DNA of 7,869 nucleotides from Actinomycetes bacterium (GTDB lineage: Bacteria > Actinomycetota > Actinomycetes > Actinomycetales > Dermatophilaceae), in contig JAEXXY010000253.1 of the NCBI GenBank assembly GCA_023451855.1, positions 1 to 7,869 of the forward strand, in the 5' to 3' direction. This document shows positions 6,148-7,869 of the stretch, piece by piece. Each line of letters opens with the position of its first letter. The first letter of the stretch is position 1. The notes under the pieces are model-generated. The model was not told where the DNA came from. It searched no databases and worked only from the letters and a program-made list of their open reading frames with translations. A program made the position numbers and the translations under genes.

Positions 6148-7668
6148 TCAGCTCAGCCGCAGCGCCGACCCGACGATGTCGAACAGGTCGGTGTTGTCGA
6201 TCGTGCCGGCGAGCTTCTGCGATCCAGGCCCGTAGCCGTACACCGGCACGTCGGCGCCGGTGTGGTTGCCGGACAGGTAGGTCAGCCAGAGGCTGGCGTC
6301 GGTCGAGCCGTCCTGCACGCCGGCCGGGTCGTCGACGGTGCGGAACGTCGCCGGGGCGAAGTTCCTGACGTTCCCGGCACCGGAGCCGTTGATCGGGCCG
6401 GTGGAACGGGTCGCGTCCTTCGTGTTGCCCGAGGCGCGGACGGTCGCCGAGCTGTTCGCTGTGTTGCCGCTGTCGACGTTGGTGGGGGGAGCGGCCGCCT
6501 CCGCGTTGGTGAAGGTGCCCTTCTCGATGATGTTGAAGCCGGCGCACTCGTGGTCGGCCGTGACGATGACGAGGGTGTGGCCGTCGCGCTCGGCGAAGTC
6601 CAGGGCCACCTTGACGGCGTCGTCGAACGCCTTGGTCTCCTCGAGCGTCTGGGCGGCGTCGTTGGCGTGCGAGCGCTTGTCGATGAGCGCACCCTCGACC
6701 TGGAGGTAGAAGCCGTTGCCAGCGCTCTTGCGCCCGTCGAGCAGTGAGATGGCCTTGGAGGTCATCTCGGGCAGCGACGGCTCGGCGGCCTGCGGCGCGC
6801 CCGGGTTCTCGCGCTTGAACTTCTCGATGGTGAGGTTGCCGCGGTTGAAGAGGCCGAAGACCTTGGCACCCGAAGCCTTCTCGAGGTCGGCCCGCGTCGC
6901 CACGGTCTGCGTCGCGGCGGAGCCGAGCACCTGGTAGCCCTGCGCGCCCAGCGCCTGCTCGTCCGCGGCGTCGAAGCGGGACAGGCCACCGCCGAGGATC
7001 ACGTCCGCCGTGCCGTTACGGGCGATCTGCTTGGCGATGGGGGTGACCCGGACGTCGCTCGTCGGCAGCGGCTGGCCGGTGATCGTCGTGTCCTGGCACG
7101 ACGCGGCGCTGTAGCTCGGGCCCTGGCAGCCGCGAGCGAGCGCGTGGCTCATCTGCCCGGCCGGGGTGGCGTCGGTGATCTCGGCCGTCGACACGTTGCC
7201 CGTCGAGTAGCCGGACTGCTTGGCCATCTCCATGACGGTCGGGACCGACCTGCCCTTGGCGTCGACGCCCAGGGCCGCGTTGTAGGTCTTGACGCCGGAG
7301 GCCCAGGCCGTGGCGGCCGAGGCGGAGTCGGTGACGAAGTTCGGCTTGAAGTCGGACTCGCCGGGCTGGCCGGAGTTCTTCTCGACCGAGTACGTCTGGT
7401 TCTGGCCGACGACGGGCAGCTGCTCCATGTTCAGCTTGCCCGCGGCGCCGTAGTACCGCAGACGCGCGGCGTCGACGTGGGTGCGGCCCATGCCGTCGCC
7501 GAGCAGGTAGATGACGTTCTTGACGCGTCCGTCGTTGCCGGCGACGCCGGTGACCGCGGCGGGTGCCGAGGGACCGGCGGTGGCCGGGAGGGCGGTGGCG
7601 GTGGCGACGCCCGCCGTCGCGGCGAGGACCGCGAGCGCGGCCGTGGCCGCAGTGGTGCGCTTGCGCAT
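6148..7668 (-). CDS. phoA: Secreted alkaline phosphatase, PhoA type
   Basis: 506 residues. Releases phosphate from phosphate monoesters outside the membrane, using two zinc ions and one magnesium. The N-terminus (MRKRTT, then an Ala-rich hydrophobic run to TALPATAG) is a Sec signal peptide with likely cleavage near residue 31. Active-site residues can be matched to E. coli PhoA: D58 in GDGMG (D51), D114-S115 in TDSASAA (D101 and nucleophile S102), D166 and T168 in DATPA (D153, T155), R179 (R166), E325, D330, K331 and H334 in VEGALIDKRSH (E322, D327, K328, H331), D372-H373 in TADHE (D369, H370) and H469 in NHTG (H412). All are intact. C181 and C191 may form a disulfide. The frame is open 15 codons further, but ATG 7668 is chosen because GAGG lies 6 bases before it and the signal peptide starts there. 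Probably induced by phosphate starvation. Confidence 0.97.
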   Translation of the reverse strand: MRKRTTAATAALAVLAATAGVATATALPATAGPSAPAAVTGVAGNDGRVKNVIYLLGDGMGRTHVDAARLRYYGAAGKLNMEQLPVVGQNQTYSVEKNSGQPGESDFKPNFVTDSASAATAWASGVKTYNAALGVDAKGRSVPTVMEMAKQSGYSTGNVSTAEITDATPAGQMSHALARGCQGPSYSAASCQDTTITGQPLPTSDVRVTPIAKQIARNGTADVILGGGLSRFDAADEQALGAQGYQVLGSAATQTVATRADLEKASGAKVFGLFNRGNLTIEKFKRENPGAPQAAEPSLPEMTSKAISLLDGRKSAGNGFYLQVEGALIDKRSHANDAAQTLEETKAFDDAVKVALDFAERDGHTLVIVTADHECAGFNIIEKGTFTNAEAAAPPTNVDSGNTANSSATVRASGNTKDATRSTGPINGSGAGNVRNFAPATFRTVDDPAGVQDGSTDASLWLTYLSGNHTGADVPVYGYGPGSQKLAGTIDNTDLFDIVGSALRLS

Positions 7669-7693
7669 GTGAGACCTCACTGTGCAGTTCGGT

Positions 7694-7712
7694 TGCGCCC
7701 GCTCCGGGCGCA
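7694..7712 (-). other. Stem-loop in the phoA leader
   Basis: TGCGCCCG and CGGGCGCA form a perfect 8-base-pair stem with a 3-base loop, 25 bases before the phoA start codon. If the -10 hexamer at 7724-7719 is right, the hairpin begins almost at the first base of the mRNA. There it could protect the 5' end or influence translation. Confidence 0.45.
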
Positions 7713-7718
7713 CCGAGC

Positions 7719-7724
7719 ACGCTA
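7719..7724 (-). promoter_or_regulatory. Possible -10 element of phoA
   Basis: TAGCGT on the - strand fits the actinobacterial TANNNT -10 pattern. No TTGACA-like hexamer sits 16-18 bases upstream, which is what a promoter dependent on an activator such as PhoP would show. The leader would be about 44 bases. Confidence 0.35.
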
Positions 7725-7751
7725 GGAGCGCCGGGGGCTCTCCGGGCCAGC

Positions 7752-7773
7752 ACGCGATGGCCGCTGGGTGAAC
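7752..7773 (-). promoter_or_regulatory. Possible PHO box (PhoP site) upstream of phoA
   Basis: On the - strand, GTTCACCCAGC (7773-7763) closely fits the 11-base unit of actinobacterial PHO boxes (GTTCACC-like). The next 11 bases, GGCCATCGCGT (7762-7752), are a degenerate second unit, and a third window would reach the -35 region. The site fits the gene it precedes. Only one unit is strong. The same bases also form part of an imperfect palindrome (7767-7780), so another regulator is possible. Confidence 0.4.
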
Positions 7774-7824
7774 GTTCGCCTGCTCCGACGCCTCGCCGCC
7801 GCTGTCCGCGTCCGGCCGTGTCGC

Positions 7825-7842
7825 GCCCGCGCTGCAGCGGGC
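7825..7842 (-). terminator. Hairpin at the right edge, possibly ending another - strand gene
   Basis: GCCCGC and GCGGGC pair around a 6-base loop. Directly upstream on the - strand, bases 7869-7846 read SVSVVRGQ with every codon ending in G or C, then TAG at 7845-7843. This looks like the last codons of a gene lying mostly outside the window, followed at once by its hairpin. Too little is visible to call the gene. Confidence 0.3.
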
Positions 7843-7869
7843 CTACTGCCCCCGCACCACGGACACGCT

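Noticed and set aside
258..7668. Functional link between the FGE-like domain and the phosphatase as a sulfatase and its activator
   Set aside because: PhoA has a Ser nucleophile (S115) in a TDSA context rather than a CxPxR sulfatase motif, and the FGE-like domain lacks catalytic cysteines. The two genes are in separate, opposite-strand units.
7767..7780. SOS (LexA) box reading of GAACGTTC
   Set aside because: Actinobacterial LexA sites have GAAC and GTTC separated by four bases. Here the half-sites touch, and phoA is not a typical SOS gene.
7769..7869. Open + strand frame from GTG 7769 to the window edge
   Set aside because: Its product is Arg/Ala-rich without any motif, it has no ribosome site, and its start lies in the likely regulatory site of phoA.

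Overview
The window is GC-rich DNA with strong G/C bias at third codon positions. It has GTG starts, purine-rich ribosome sites and tightly packed genes. This fits a high-GC actinobacterium, possibly of the Micrococcales, but the genus is an inference. I see no tRNA, rRNA, CRISPR array, insertion sequence or phage gene.

Left part (1-4365, + strand): four overlapping genes form one operon that enters from the left. They are the 3' end of a PfkB-type sugar kinase, a 669-residue two-domain protein, a family III (CaiB/BaiF) CoA-transferase, and a CitE/HpcH-type acyl-CoA lyase. The two-domain protein joins a glycoside-hydrolase-like TIM barrel to a C-terminal FGE-sulfatase/SUMF1-like domain. Overlaps of 8, 4 and 4 bases suggest translational coupling. 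The combination of sugar kinase, glycosidase-like protein, CoA activation and CoA-ester cleavage suggests an uncharacterised carbohydrate or sugar-acid catabolic route. This is the most interesting part of the window.

Middle (4366-5453): after two small hairpins (4383-4402 and 4419-4433) comes a small gene of about 64 codons (4528-4723, + strand). It appears broken by a one-base frameshift in a run of five G. The 131 bases from 4724 to 4854 hold no gene I can support. An atypical Gre-like transcription factor gene follows on the - strand (5325 to 4855), with its own ribosome site and a possible promoter.

Right part (5454-7869, - strand): a secreted PhoA-type alkaline phosphatase gene (7668 to 6148) is followed by a gene for a small membrane-anchored protein of unknown function (6062 to 5454). 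A strong hairpin lies between them. The phoA leader carries a possible PHO-box-like element, a TANNNT -10 hexamer and a hairpin at the predicted 5' end of the mRNA. At the far right edge, an in-frame tail ending in TAG with a hairpin just after it may be the end of another - strand gene.
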